Under the pieces are notes generated by a model. That model was not told the origin of the DNA. It was given only the letters and a program-made list of their open reading frames with translations, and did no database searches. Below are positions 6,231-13,568 of a DNA stretch of 22,007 nucleotides, in pieces (the first letter of the stretch is position 1; each line of letters starts with the position of its first letter). Source of the DNA: Pseudomonadota bacterium (GTDB lineage Bacteria > Myxococcota_A > Polyangia > Polyangiales > Polyangiaceae); assembly GCA_023431345.1 (NCBI GenBank), contig JAEYWK010000156.1, positions 1 to 22,007 of the forward strand. The letters run 5' to 3'. The translations under genes and the position numbers were made by a program.

Positions 6231-7493
6231 ATGTCCGTGGACCGATTACAGCTGGCCAACCAGCCCGAGGACTTGCCTGAGCCACCGGCGATCGGCGACC
6301 TCGTGCAGGGCCGCTACCGCATTCAGCAAGAGCTCGGCCGCGGAGGCATGGGCGTCGTGCTGGAGGCGCACGACGAGACGCTGGGGCGCGATGTGGCGCT
6401 GAAGGTGGTGCTGCCGCGCATGTTGCGGGCGCCGGAGGCGGTAGAGCGCTTCTACAACGAGGCTCGCAGCCTCGCGCGCATCGAGAGCAAGCACGTCGTA
6501 CGGGTGTTGGATTTTGGCACGATCAACGAGCCGGTGAGCGCGGCCGGGCTACCGTTCATGGTGCTGGAGCTGCTGCGCGGCGAAGACCTGTTCGCGGTGG
6601 CCTCGCGCTTGCCCAACGGCTTGCCTCCCGCTCGGGTCGTTCGCTACGCGCTCGAGGCGTGCGCAGGTCTCGCCGCCGCTCACGCCCAAGGCATCGTCCA
6701 CCGCGACCTGAAGCCAGAGAACTTGTTCTTGAGCGAGGACGCCGACGGCACTCATAGCCTCAAGGTGCTCGATTTCGGGATCGCGCGGAGCCACGCCCGA
6801 CGGGCTCTCACCCGTGGCCAAGTCGGCGTGGGCTCACCCGGCTACATGTCGCCCGAACAGGTCGAGGGCAAAGGCGCCGTGGATGGCCGCGCCGACATCT
6901 GGGCCCTCGGCGTCGTGATGTACGAGCTGCTCGCGCAGCGCCCCGCCTTCGTCGGAGACGATCCGCGCAGCCTCTGCCTGCAGATCCTCAGCGCCCCCGT
7001 CACGCCCCTATCGGAGCTGCGCGACGACTTGCCTCCTGCGCTGGTTTACATCGTCGAACGCTGCATGGAGCGCGAACCCGAGCGCCGCTTCGCGAACGTC
7101 GCGGAGCTGGCCGACGCGCTCTCGCCGCTCGACGACTGGAGTCCGAGCAGCGACGCCGAGCTGATTCGACGGCGGCTGGAGAGCAGCGAAGAGACCGTCC
7201 CCAGCTCGGGGACGCGCATGCTCGCCTCCCCTCAACTCACGAGCAGCGACATCGTCGACGTCCCCAGCCGAAAGCCGCGCCGCTTGCGGCGAATCGTGTC
7301 GGCGGTGGTCGTCGTGCTCCTGCTCGCGCCCCTCGTCGCGCTCTTGCCGCGCGTCGCGCAAGCGCCCGAGCTCGCGCCCGCGCGCGCTTGGTCCGCCGAG
7401 GCTCTCGCGTCTACGCAAGCGGCCTGGGTCAAGGTGCGTGACCGCGCTCGTGAGCTCTGGATGAAAGAGCCGGCGGGCGAGCCCTCACGCTAG
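6231..7493 (+). CDS. Hanks-type Ser/Thr protein kinase, single C-terminal membrane segment
   Basis: A 420-residue PknB-like kinase. The kinase domain spans about residues 28-300: glycine loop GRGGMG (36-41), catalytic Lys58 (VALKVV), alpha-C Glu77, HRDLKPEN (157-164), DFG (181-183), and the activation/P+1 segment GSPGYMSPEQ (201-210), so all catalytic residues are intact and it is an RD kinase. A linker to about residue 350 leads to a basic stop and one membrane segment (about 356-373), leaving a 47-residue external tail with no recognisable sensor domain. The frame is open to a TTG at 6216, but the ATG at 6231 is preferred because the predicted transcript begins near 6226. It is divergent from a response-regulator/kinase-like pair, suggesting a mixed signalling locus. 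Substrates unknown. Confidence 0.93.
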   Translation: MSVDRLQLANQPEDLPEPPAIGDLVQGRYRIQQELGRGGMGVVLEAHDETLGRDVALKVVLPRMLRAPEAVERFYNEARSLARIESKHVVRVLDFGTINEPVSAAGLPFMVLELLRGEDLFAVASRLPNGLPPARVVRYALEACAGLAAAHAQGIVHRDLKPENLFLSEDADGTHSLKVLDFGIARSHARRALTRGQVGVGSPGYMSPEQVEGKGAVDGRADIWALGVVMYELLAQRPAFVGDDPRSLCLQILSAPVTPLSELRDDLPPALVYIVERCMEREPERRFANVAELADALSPLDDWSPSSDAELIRRRLESSEETVPSSGTRMLASPQLTSSDIVDVPSRKPRRLRRIVSAVVVVLLLAPLVALLPRVAQAPELAPARAWSAEALASTQAAWVKVRDRARELWMKEPAGEPSR

Positions 7494-7515
7494 ACGCTTC
7501 TCGCTTGCCGCAGGC

Positions 7516-7548
7516 GCGCGGACCCGCCGACTTCAACCGGGTCCGCGC
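7516..7548. terminator. bidirectional hairpin after the kinase gene
   Basis: A perfect 11-bp inverted repeat (GCGCGGACCCG/CGGGTCCGCGC) with an 11-base loop lies 22 bp after the kinase stop, between convergent genes. There is no T-run, which is common in such GC-rich genomes. Confidence 0.65.
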
Positions 7549-7581
7549 TCGCGACGCGAGGTCACAGCCAGAAGCGGCACA

Positions 7582-7599
7582 GCGGGCGAAATCGCCCGC
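7582..7599 (-). terminator. short hairpin after the Cys-rich lipoprotein gene
   Basis: GCGGGCG-AAAT-CGCCCGC forms a 7-bp GC stem with a 4-base loop, 13 bp past the stop of the minus-strand gene ending at 7612. Small and without a T-run, so only a candidate. Confidence 0.4.
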
Positions 7600-7611
7600 A
7601 TGAGGACGCGC

Positions 7612-7914
7612 TCAAGGGATGATTCCCACGCACTCGTCAGCGCAATTGAACGTCGCGCTGCTGCACGACTTGTCGTCGATGCAGGCCTCGCAGCTCTCGA
7701 GGCGCGCTTCGCGATTTTCGCTGGCATCCGCTTCGTTCTCGCAGCGGTCGGTACAGGCACCGACGTCGTAGTCCGAATCGAAGCAGCTTTGGTAGCGCTC
7801 GCAGACTTGGCGACAGTTAACGGTGTTCGTGACTTCGTCTACCGCTTCGCTGCAGCCAACGATTGAGAGCAACGAGACCACGGCAAAAACGCTGAATTTG
7901 AAGCTCTTTTTCAT
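7612..7914 (-). CDS. small Cys-rich lipoprotein
   Basis: A 100-residue protein with a Lys-rich start, a hydrophobic segment and lipobox SIVGC (Cys21). The mature part holds ten more cysteines (34, 38, 44, 54, 58, 75, 78, 84, 91, 95), enough for five disulfides. It is acidic, rich in Asp and Glu, and has no membrane segment. Spacings such as CRQVC and CTDRC resemble small disulfide-rich domains common in myxobacterial surface lipoproteins, but I do not recognise a named family. The ATG at 7914 has a modest ribosome site (AGGGAT). A sigma-54 promoter match lies 55-70 bp upstream. The gene is divergent from the DUF1328 operon and convergent with the kinase gene. A structural or adhesive role is possible but unproven. 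Confidence 0.85.
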   Translation of the reverse strand: MKKSFKFSVFAVVSLLSIVGCSEAVDEVTNTVNCRQVCERYQSCFDSDYDVGACTDRCENEADASENREARLESCEACIDDKSCSSATFNCADECVGIIP

Positions 7915-7968
7915 GTATTTATCCCTGCGATCGAACGGGGCGCTCGCGGCGCGCCCGAGCCGCAGCGA

Positions 7969-7984
7969 TGCACGGCATGTGCCA
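7969..7984 (-). promoter_or_regulatory. sigma-54 promoter for the Cys-rich lipoprotein
   Basis: The minus-strand site TGGCACATGCCGTGCA matches at 10 of 12 positions, including a complete TGGCAC, with exact spacing. The -12 C is at 7970; predicted start near 7958, leader 44 bases. Confidence 0.65.
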
Positions 7985-8021
7985 GTGGGCTGTACGCGCT
8001 CCGCGAGTGGGCTCTACGCGC
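7984..8021. repeat. tandem 16-bp direct repeat, 22-bp period (candidate enhancer site)
   Basis: AGTGGGCTGTACGCGC (7984-7999) and AGTGGGCTCTACGCGC (8006-8021) differ at one base and are about two helical turns apart. They sit between two divergent sigma-54 promoters: they touch the -24 box of the minus-strand one and lie about 152-189 bp upstream of the plus-strand start. This fits an operator shared by both units. Confidence 0.55.
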
Positions 8022-8146
8022 GCAGTCGACTCGATCGGGGCGTGAGGGCCCTGGCTGCGTCGTGGCGTTTGGTCTCGATGAGTCACAGGGGGAACACAAT
8101 CCCCGCGAGGCGCGCATAGTTTCGCCGTTTTTACGCGCCGATCGCG

Positions 8147-8162
8147 TGGCACGGCTCCTGCT
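8147..8162 (+). promoter_or_regulatory. sigma-54 promoter for the DUF1328 operon
   Basis: TGGCACGGCTCCTGCT matches at 11 of 12 positions with exact spacing. The -12 C is at 8161; predicted start near 8173. The 40-base leader contains GGAGG 7 bases before the ATG at 8213. Confidence 0.8.
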
Positions 8163-8212
8163 TATTCCTGAAAGCAAGTGAGCGCCTCGCGGCGCGTACC
8201 GGAGGATTCAAT

Positions 8213-8377
8213 ATGTTGTACTGGGCTGCCGTATTTTTCATCATCGCTCTGTTGGCTGCGGTCTTCGGCTTCGGCGGCATCGCCGCGAGCGCTGCCGGCG
8301 TCGCCAAGATCCTGTTCCTGGTGTTCTTGGTCCTGGCAGTCGTTTCGCTGATCTTCGGGCGCCGCGTGTCGACGTGA
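8213..8377 (+). CDS. DUF1328 (YtjA-family) small membrane protein
   Basis: A 54-residue, almost entirely hydrophobic protein beginning MLYWAAVFFIIALLAAVFGF, then GGIAASAAGVAKILF and a second membrane segment ending LIFGRR. This is the complete and typical DUF1328/YtjA pattern (two membrane helices joined by a Gly/Ala-rich turn). Members are widespread, often stress-induced small inner-membrane proteins without a known activity. The ribosome site is GGAGG with good spacing. Its stop overlaps the next gene's GTG in a GTGA arrangement, so translation of the next gene is probably coupled. First gene of a three-gene operon. Confidence 0.93.
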   Translation: MLYWAAVFFIIALLAAVFGFGGIAASAAGVAKILFLVFLVLAVVSLIFGRRVST

Positions 8378-8763
8378 CCCCGGCTGGTCTCGAAGCGCCT
8401 GAGAGCTCGCGCGCGCCGTCGGACAGTCCGGCGCGCGCGCTGGCCAGCGTCGTAGACAATGCGACGGCGCTGGCGCGCGCCGAGCTCAAGCTAGCCGCGG
8501 CCGAGACCAGATCTTGGCTACTCCGAGCAGGGCTCGGCGTAGGTTTGCTCTGGCTCACGCTGTCGTTGATTCAAGTTTTTGCGCTCACCCTCGCGCTGAG
8601 CCCCGTTCTGCTCGTCGACACGCCGTGGACCCATGTGGTTTGCATGCTCGTCGTAGCGGCACTACCGGCGGCCGGCGTGGCGGTCTTAGCCGTGCGAGCG
8701 CTGAAGAAGCTCAAGGAACCCGGAAATGCAAGCGATGACGCCGAACGCACCGACCGACACTGA
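8374..8763 (+). CDS. YqjE / holin-superfamily-III-like membrane protein
   Basis: A 129-residue protein starting at a GTG that overlaps the DUF1328 stop by four bases. Residues 20-47 form an amphipathic helix rich in Ala, Arg and Glu (ALARAELKLAAAETRS). Two membrane segments follow (about 50-78 and 87-108), then a charged tail. This is the layout of the YqjE/DUF1469 family, often annotated as phage holin superfamily III although it is normally chromosomal and linked to stress and membrane association of ribosome-binding YqjD-type proteins. There is no phage context, so lysis is unlikely. Its 3' end overlaps the next gene by 38 bp. Confidence 0.8.
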   Translation: MTPAGLEAPESSRAPSDSPARALASVVDNATALARAELKLAAAETRSWLLRAGLGVGLLWLTLSLIQVFALTLALSPVLLVDTPWTHVVCMLVVAALPAAGVAVLAVRALKKLKEPGNASDDAERTDRH

Positions 8764-9142
8764 TGAAATCAAGCAAGCTCAAGCCCAAGTCGAGCGGCAT
8801 AAACAGGAGCTCGCGCGCAGCCTGCGCCGAGCCGAGCAGACGGGGCAGCAGCTCGCGCGTCGCATTGGGCACGAGGTGAAGCCGGCCGTCTTCGGCGCGG
8901 TCGCAGTCGCGGGAGCCGCGGCAGCAGTAGCGGTTACGGTCGCGCTCGTGCGTCGTAATCGGCGGCGCCATTGGCTGGCGCCGGCGCAGCCCTCGGCCCT
9001 CTCCACCGCCGCAAAGTCGGTGGGCCTGTGGGCGCTGCGCATGCTGGCTCACCGCATGGCACAAGAAGTCGGTCGCCGCCTCGAAGCGCCAGCGCCGGTC
9101 GCTCAGGAGCCGGCGCCGCTGTCGTACGCGAGCGCGCGCTGA
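8726..9142 (+). CDS. single-TM protein of DUF3618 / YqjD-like layout
   Basis: A 138-residue protein. Residues 13-50 are a charged helical segment (QVERHKQELARSLRRAEQTG), residues 53-75 one Ala/Val-rich membrane helix (VFGAVAVAGAAAAVAVTVALV) and the next residues a strongly basic patch (RRNRRR). The C-terminal half is Ala/Pro-rich with an amphipathic helix. The layout resembles DUF3618 or YqjD-type proteins that accompany YqjE-like genes, but sequence identity to either is not obvious. The ATG at 8726 has an AAGGA site upstream; an in-frame ATG at 8735 is possible. It overlaps the previous gene by 38 bp and is the last gene before two hairpins. Confidence 0.75.
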   Translation: MQAMTPNAPTDTDEIKQAQAQVERHKQELARSLRRAEQTGQQLARRIGHEVKPAVFGAVAVAGAAAAVAVTVALVRRNRRRHWLAPAQPSALSTAAKSVGLWALRMLAHRMAQEVGRRLEAPAPVAQEPAPLSYASAR

Positions 9143-9154
9143 GAAAACGCACGG

Positions 9155-9173
9155 GGCCGCGGCGGTCGCGGCC
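9155..9173 (+). terminator. GC-rich hairpin preceding the main terminator
   Basis: GGCCGCG-GCGGT-CGCGGCC forms a 7-bp stem with a 5-base loop, 12 bp after the stop of the last operon gene. Confidence 0.45.
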
Positions 9174-9179
9174 TCTCGA

Positions 9180-9217
9180 GAAGGCAGAGCCATCAGGTCT
9201 CTGCCTTCGCTTATTTT
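9180..9217 (+). terminator. canonical Rho-independent terminator
   Basis: A perfect 10-bp stem (GAAGGCAGAG/CTCTGCCTTC) with a 9-base loop is followed by GCTTATTTT. It is the most textbook terminator in the window and ends the DUF1328 operon just before the convergent tamB stop at 9240. Confidence 0.88.
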
Positions 9218-9239
9218 GTCGACAGCCGTTCGCGGGCCC

Positions 9240-12200
9240 TCAGTAGCGCTTGCGCCAGATCAGGTCGAGCGCGGACCCGCCGTGGTCACCGACGACCGCC
9301 GAGAGGGCCCACGCCCGCTTGAGGCGTAGCTCGAGCGTGAGGAAGGTGCGGTCGGGAGCCTCGTTGGCCGTGGGCGCGCCGACCGCGCGCGTGACCTTCG
9401 CGGCTAGCCGCGGGGTGACCTGAAGCACGAGCTCGGGGCGGGCGTTCCCGGTCGTCGTGTCGACGCGCGCGCTCACATCGAGGTTGGTGAAGTCGTCGAG
9501 CACCTGATTCAGCCCCTTGGCAGCGGTTTCACCCGCGACGCTGACCGCGAGCGCCGCGTTGTCGGAGCTGCCGCTGCCGAGGGAGCCGTCAGGGCTACCG
9601 AAGAGCAGCAAGCTCGCGATTTCGTCCTGGCTGAGAGGGGGCTCGGAGCGCAGCTTGATGCGCCCGTTCTCGACGTCACCCAAGTACTCCGCGTAAACGG
9701 TGTAGCCAGGGGCATCCCAGCGCGCGGTAGCGGTGATGGTGGGGTTGCCCGGGTCGCGACCGTCGAACGTCACCACGCCCCGCTCGATATCGAATCTCTT
9801 GCCCGACACGTCGAGCTGACCGCCGCGCACCTCGATCCGCCCTTTGATGCTGGTCTCACGCGCGCTCTCGATTTCGAGCTGCCCTGCCAGCTGCGCCTTG
9901 GCGGTGCGGCCCCGCTCCACCACCACGTCCCGGCCCAGCTTCACGACGATCAGCAGCGGCTCCGCCGGCTCGCTCGACGTCTCCTCCTCGACGCCGCCCG
10001 GCTCCAGCGGCTGCACCGGCAGCGGCACGAAGGCGCCATCGGCCCGCCTCACCCCCACGCGGATGCCCTCCGGCTCATCGAGGCTCTGCAGCCCCTGCCC
10101 ACCGGTCTCCGGCGTGAGCAAGTGAAATCGCTGCACGGCGATGTCGAGCCGCTTCGCGCCGCGCTCAGGGCTCGAGTACGTGGCCTGCACGTTGCCCCAA
10201 GCGTCGCCGATCGCGGAACCCTCGACCGTGACCGGGATCGCCTCGTTCTTGGCGATAGTCACGTTGGCGACGGCCGAGCGCAGCGCGAAGCCGTCGAGCC
10301 GAGCGCGGCCTTTGACGCGGAGGCGCCCGGTCGTGCCGCGCGCATCCAGCTGATCGAGCTTGAATTCGTCGTTCTCGACCGACAGCCGCGCAACGATGTC
10401 GCTGAAGCGCTGCCCGATCGCGGGCAGCTGCACCACGCCCCGCTCTAGCTTGGCTTGCCCCGCCAGCCGCGTGCGATCGGGGGTGACCGTGACCTGCGTC
10501 GAGGCGTCGAGCACCCCGCCGATCTCGCTCACGTACGCGCCCAAGAGCGGGCTCAGGGTCTCCAGCTGAAATGCGCGCGTTTCGAGCTTCACCGTGCCAC
10601 GGTGCTCGAGCTCGGGCAGCGGGCGGCGGCCCCAGGTCATCCCTGCGTCCAGCATGGCGCGAGAAACCCCAGCTCCCACCTTCATGGCCACTTCTGCCCG
10701 GGCATTGCGCGCGTCGGTCTCGGCGTCGATGCTCAGCTGTTGCACCGGCATCTTGCCCAGTCGTAAGCTGCGGGAGCTCAGCTTGGCGAAGATGCGCGCG
10801 TCACGGCCCCAGTCGCGCAGCTCGAGGTCGCCGCTGAGCTGCCCGGTCACCTGTTGGTCGACCAGCGCAGGCACGACGTCGAGCGGGAAATCGCGCAGCT
10901 TGATGGCGGCGCTGGCGGTGATGCCCGAGCGCCCGGTCGCGAGCTCGCCGGCTCGACGCAAATCGCCGCGCCATTCGCTGGTCAGACGCGCGACCTCACC
11001 GGCACCCCGAGGCCGCGCCGCGCCGACCTCGACTTTGCCGCCCGCGGGGTCGTACTGGACGCGAGCATCCACGTCGATCGGGTCGCGAGCGCCGGCGGCG
11101 CGCAGTGAGCGCGCTTCGATCGACGCCTCGATGCGCGGGGCGGCCACGCTGCCTTCGAGCGTGGCGAAGAGGCCGGCGCGACCGCGGAGCGCGGCAGGCC
11201 GAAGCAGCGGGGGCAAGCTGCGGAGCCGGCGTTCGGGGACCCTAAGCGTGGCCCGCAGCGGCATCTGCGCGAGCGCAGCTGCGTCGGTCAGGCGCGCCGG
11301 CCAAACCTCGGCGATGCGCGCCTCCGCCTGAATGTCGGCGAGCGTGCCCCCGCGATCGCGCAAGATCACCGTGCCCTCCGCGAGCCCGCTCTCGAGCTCG
11401 GAGCGTAGCGCGACGTGCACGTCGATGCCCTCCAGCGCCATCGGGCTGCTGGCGATGGCGTCGCCGGTGGTGGTGAGCTCGGCGGGTGTCTTTCGTTTCT
11501 CGATCACGGCCAGGGCGTTGGTATCGAGACGGACGCCGAGCTCGAGGCCCTGCGCGTCTTCGCGGCGCTTGGCCGTGACTTCGAAGCGCAGCTTGCCGTC
11601 GAGCCGGTCGATGGGCAGCTCGGCTGCCGCCAAATAGGGCGACACCTCCGCTAGCTCCACTTTGCCGCGGGCGGAGAGGTCACCGCGCAGGCGCGACAGC
11701 GTGGCGAGGGTGGGAGCCGTGGTCGGGACCTCGAAATCGCGCGCCTCCAAATCCACGGCGCCGATCTTGCCGAAGTCTGCCTTGGCGAGCGCGTTGAGAC
11801 GCCACGGCGCCGCGGCCGGTGCGCGCTCGATGGCGGCGTCGAGCTGCAGGGTGCCCTGCTTCAGCGGCACCTTCACCTCGAGCAGCTGCGCCAACTGCAG
11901 CAAATCGAGGTCGGCGGTGGAGACGGACAAGCGCTGGCGCTCGGGCGCGTACTCGAGCTCCGCGCGCGCGCGTCCCGCCAGCGCTTCGAGGGTCGTCGCG
12001 GCTTTCACGCGCAGCTGCTCGAGCGTGCCGGAGGCCTGCGCCTGGAGCTCGACGTTTCGTGCCGTGAGCACGCCCTGTTCGACGCGACTCAGGCTAGCGG
12101 ATGCCCGCGCCGACACGGTGCCCGCCTCGAGCGCGAGCGTGCCCGCGGCCGCGAGCGTGCCCGTGGCGCGCACACCGAAGCGCTGCAGGCGCGCAGGATC

Positions 12201-13568
12201 ATCGAGTCGGGCCTGCAGCGAAGCCGAGGCGCTGCCCGAGCCCGAGCCCGAGGGCGGCAGCTCCAGCGAGTAGCCGCCGTTCAAGCTAACGCCCGGCTCG
12301 TCCGCGCCGAGGTGCCCCGTGAGCGCGACAGCGTCCTCGTCCAGGCGCACCGCACCCGTCAACCACGCTGCGGGCGTGGCTTCGTTGGCGACGAGCCCCG
12401 CGTCCACCACCACACGCTGGCTGCCCACGAGCTGCCCATCGTCTCCCTCGAATAGAGCCGCCTCGATCGCGGCGCGCAGGTCGCTGGGCGGCGCCCCCTC
12501 GACCAGGCGCGACAGGTCGACCCGCGCCGCAGCCACGCTCACCAAGAGCTCGCGCCCCTCGGCCACCACGCCGTAACCCTGGGCACGGACGTGCGCGCCG
12601 GTGGCGTCGACCTCGACGTCGAAGGCGAGCTCCGGCAGCTCACCGTCGATGTCCGCCACGAGCGTGACGTCGCCATCCAACGCCAAGCCCGGCGCCTGGC
12701 GATTCAAGAATTCGGCTGGCAGCCGCGCCAGCGCCAGGTTCGCGTGGAGCGCGTCGCCGACCCAGCTCGCCTCCAGCGCGAGCGGCGACTCGGCGGCGTG
12801 CCCATCCAGCGCGACCTCTAGCCGCATCGGTCCGGCGCCCTCCGCCGGCACCTCCACGCGCCCGCTCGCGCGCCCGCGCGGATCCAGCGCCAGCGGGAGC
12901 CCGCGCGAGAGCAGCTCGACCCGCTCGAGCTCCAAGATGAAGCCGTCGACGGGCGATTGACGCATCGACGCTCGCAGCGCGGAGAGCTCGGCGTCGAGCG
13001 GCGGCGACCCACCCGCCGTGCCGTGGGCCCAGACGTGCTCAATCACGATGCTGCCGATCGTCAGCCGGGGACCGTCCGCGGGATCCGCCGGTGGCTCAGC
13101 CTCGGCCTCGGTTTCGCGCGGGAGAAACGTCGACGCGAGCGTGACACCCAGCTCGGCGTCGTCGCGCAGCGCGACCTCCGCGTGCTCGATGCGCACGAGC
13201 GGGATGAGCAGCTCTGGCCGCGCCGAGCTCGCCACGAGCTGGTAAGCGAGGCTGGGCAGCGCCGCGAGCGCGCGTAAGTCGTAGAGCGCGATCACCTGCT
13301 TTCCCGCGGGGTCGAAGACGCGCGCGTCGACGCCGCTGACGCCCGACAGGCCGACGCCGCCGATGCGCTCGATCACGATCTTGCCCTGAAATACCTCGGC
13401 CAGCGCGTCGTTCACCAGCAACCGAACACGCTCGCGCCCCCACGGCGTTTGCAGCGCCCCGAGGGCGCTCGCCACCAGCGTGAGCACGCCGAGCACGAGA
13501 GCGAACAACACCAGCCCGCTGCGCCGTAGCCAGCGCCGAGACGAACGAGGCCGCGCGCGCGTCGCCAT
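9240..13568 (-). CDS. tamB: TamB (DUF490) inner-membrane-anchored translocation and assembly protein
   Basis: A 1442-residue protein. A very basic N-terminus (RARPRSSRRWLRR) and one membrane segment (about 17-40) anchor it in the inner membrane. The remainder is a long run of short beta-rich repeats, the expected hydrophobic-groove bridge of the TamB/AsmA superfamily. The last roughly 300 residues are the diagnostic DUF490 region, with GNPTITATARW, LRSEPPLSQDEIASLLLFG and a C-terminus of LDLIWRKRY. TamB spans the periplasm and works with the Omp85 partner in outer-membrane protein insertion and phospholipid traffic. Its ATG shares one base with the stop of the upstream Omp85 gene (TGATG), so the two are translationally coupled. 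Length is usual for the family. Confidence 0.95.
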   Translation of the reverse strand: MATRARPRSSRRWLRRSGLVLFALVLGVLTLVASALGALQTPWGRERVRLLVNDALAEVFQGKIVIERIGGVGLSGVSGVDARVFDPAGKQVIALYDLRALAALPSLAYQLVASSARPELLIPLVRIEHAEVALRDDAELGVTLASTFLPRETEAEAEPPADPADGPRLTIGSIVIEHVWAHGTAGGSPPLDAELSALRASMRQSPVDGFILELERVELLSRGLPLALDPRGRASGRVEVPAEGAGPMRLEVALDGHAAESPLALEASWVGDALHANLALARLPAEFLNRQAPGLALDGDVTLVADIDGELPELAFDVEVDATGAHVRAQGYGVVAEGRELLVSVAAARVDLSRLVEGAPPSDLRAAIEAALFEGDDGQLVGSQRVVVDAGLVANEATPAAWLTGAVRLDEDAVALTGHLGADEPGVSLNGGYSLELPPSGSGSGSASASLQARLDDPARLQRFGVRATGTLAAAGTLALEAGTVSARASASLSRVEQGVLTARNVELQAQASGTLEQLRVKAATTLEALAGRARAELEYAPERQRLSVSTADLDLLQLAQLLEVKVPLKQGTLQLDAAIERAPAAAPWRLNALAKADFGKIGAVDLEARDFEVPTTAPTLATLSRLRGDLSARGKVELAEVSPYLAAAELPIDRLDGKLRFEVTAKRREDAQGLELGVRLDTNALAVIEKRKTPAELTTTGDAIASSPMALEGIDVHVALRSELESGLAEGTVILRDRGGTLADIQAEARIAEVWPARLTDAAALAQMPLRATLRVPERRLRSLPPLLRPAALRGRAGLFATLEGSVAAPRIEASIEARSLRAAGARDPIDVDARVQYDPAGGKVEVGAARPRGAGEVARLTSEWRGDLRRAGELATGRSGITASAAIKLRDFPLDVVPALVDQQVTGQLSGDLELRDWGRDARIFAKLSSRSLRLGKMPVQQLSIDAETDARNARAEVAMKVGAGVSRAMLDAGMTWGRRPLPELEHRGTVKLETRAFQLETLSPLLGAYVSEIGGVLDASTQVTVTPDRTRLAGQAKLERGVVQLPAIGQRFSDIVARLSVENDEFKLDQLDARGTTGRLRVKGRARLDGFALRSAVANVTIAKNEAIPVTVEGSAIGDAWGNVQATYSSPERGAKRLDIAVQRFHLLTPETGGQGLQSLDEPEGIRVGVRRADGAFVPLPVQPLEPGGVEEETSSEPAEPLLIVVKLGRDVVVERGRTAKAQLAGQLEIESARETSIKGRIEVRGGQLDVSGKRFDIERGVVTFDGRDPGNPTITATARWDAPGYTVYAEYLGDVENGRIKLRSEPPLSQDEIASLLLFGSPDGSLGSGSSDNAALAVSVAGETAAKGLNQVLDDFTNLDVSARVDTTTGNARPELVLQVTPRLAAKVTRAVGAPTANEAPDRTFLTLELRLKRAWALSAVVGDHGGSALDLIWRKRY

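Noticed and set aside
8374..8763. Phage holin / lysis cassette
   Set aside because: The holin label belongs to a chromosomal YqjE-like family; there is no endolysin or phage gene nearby and the operon partner is DUF1328.
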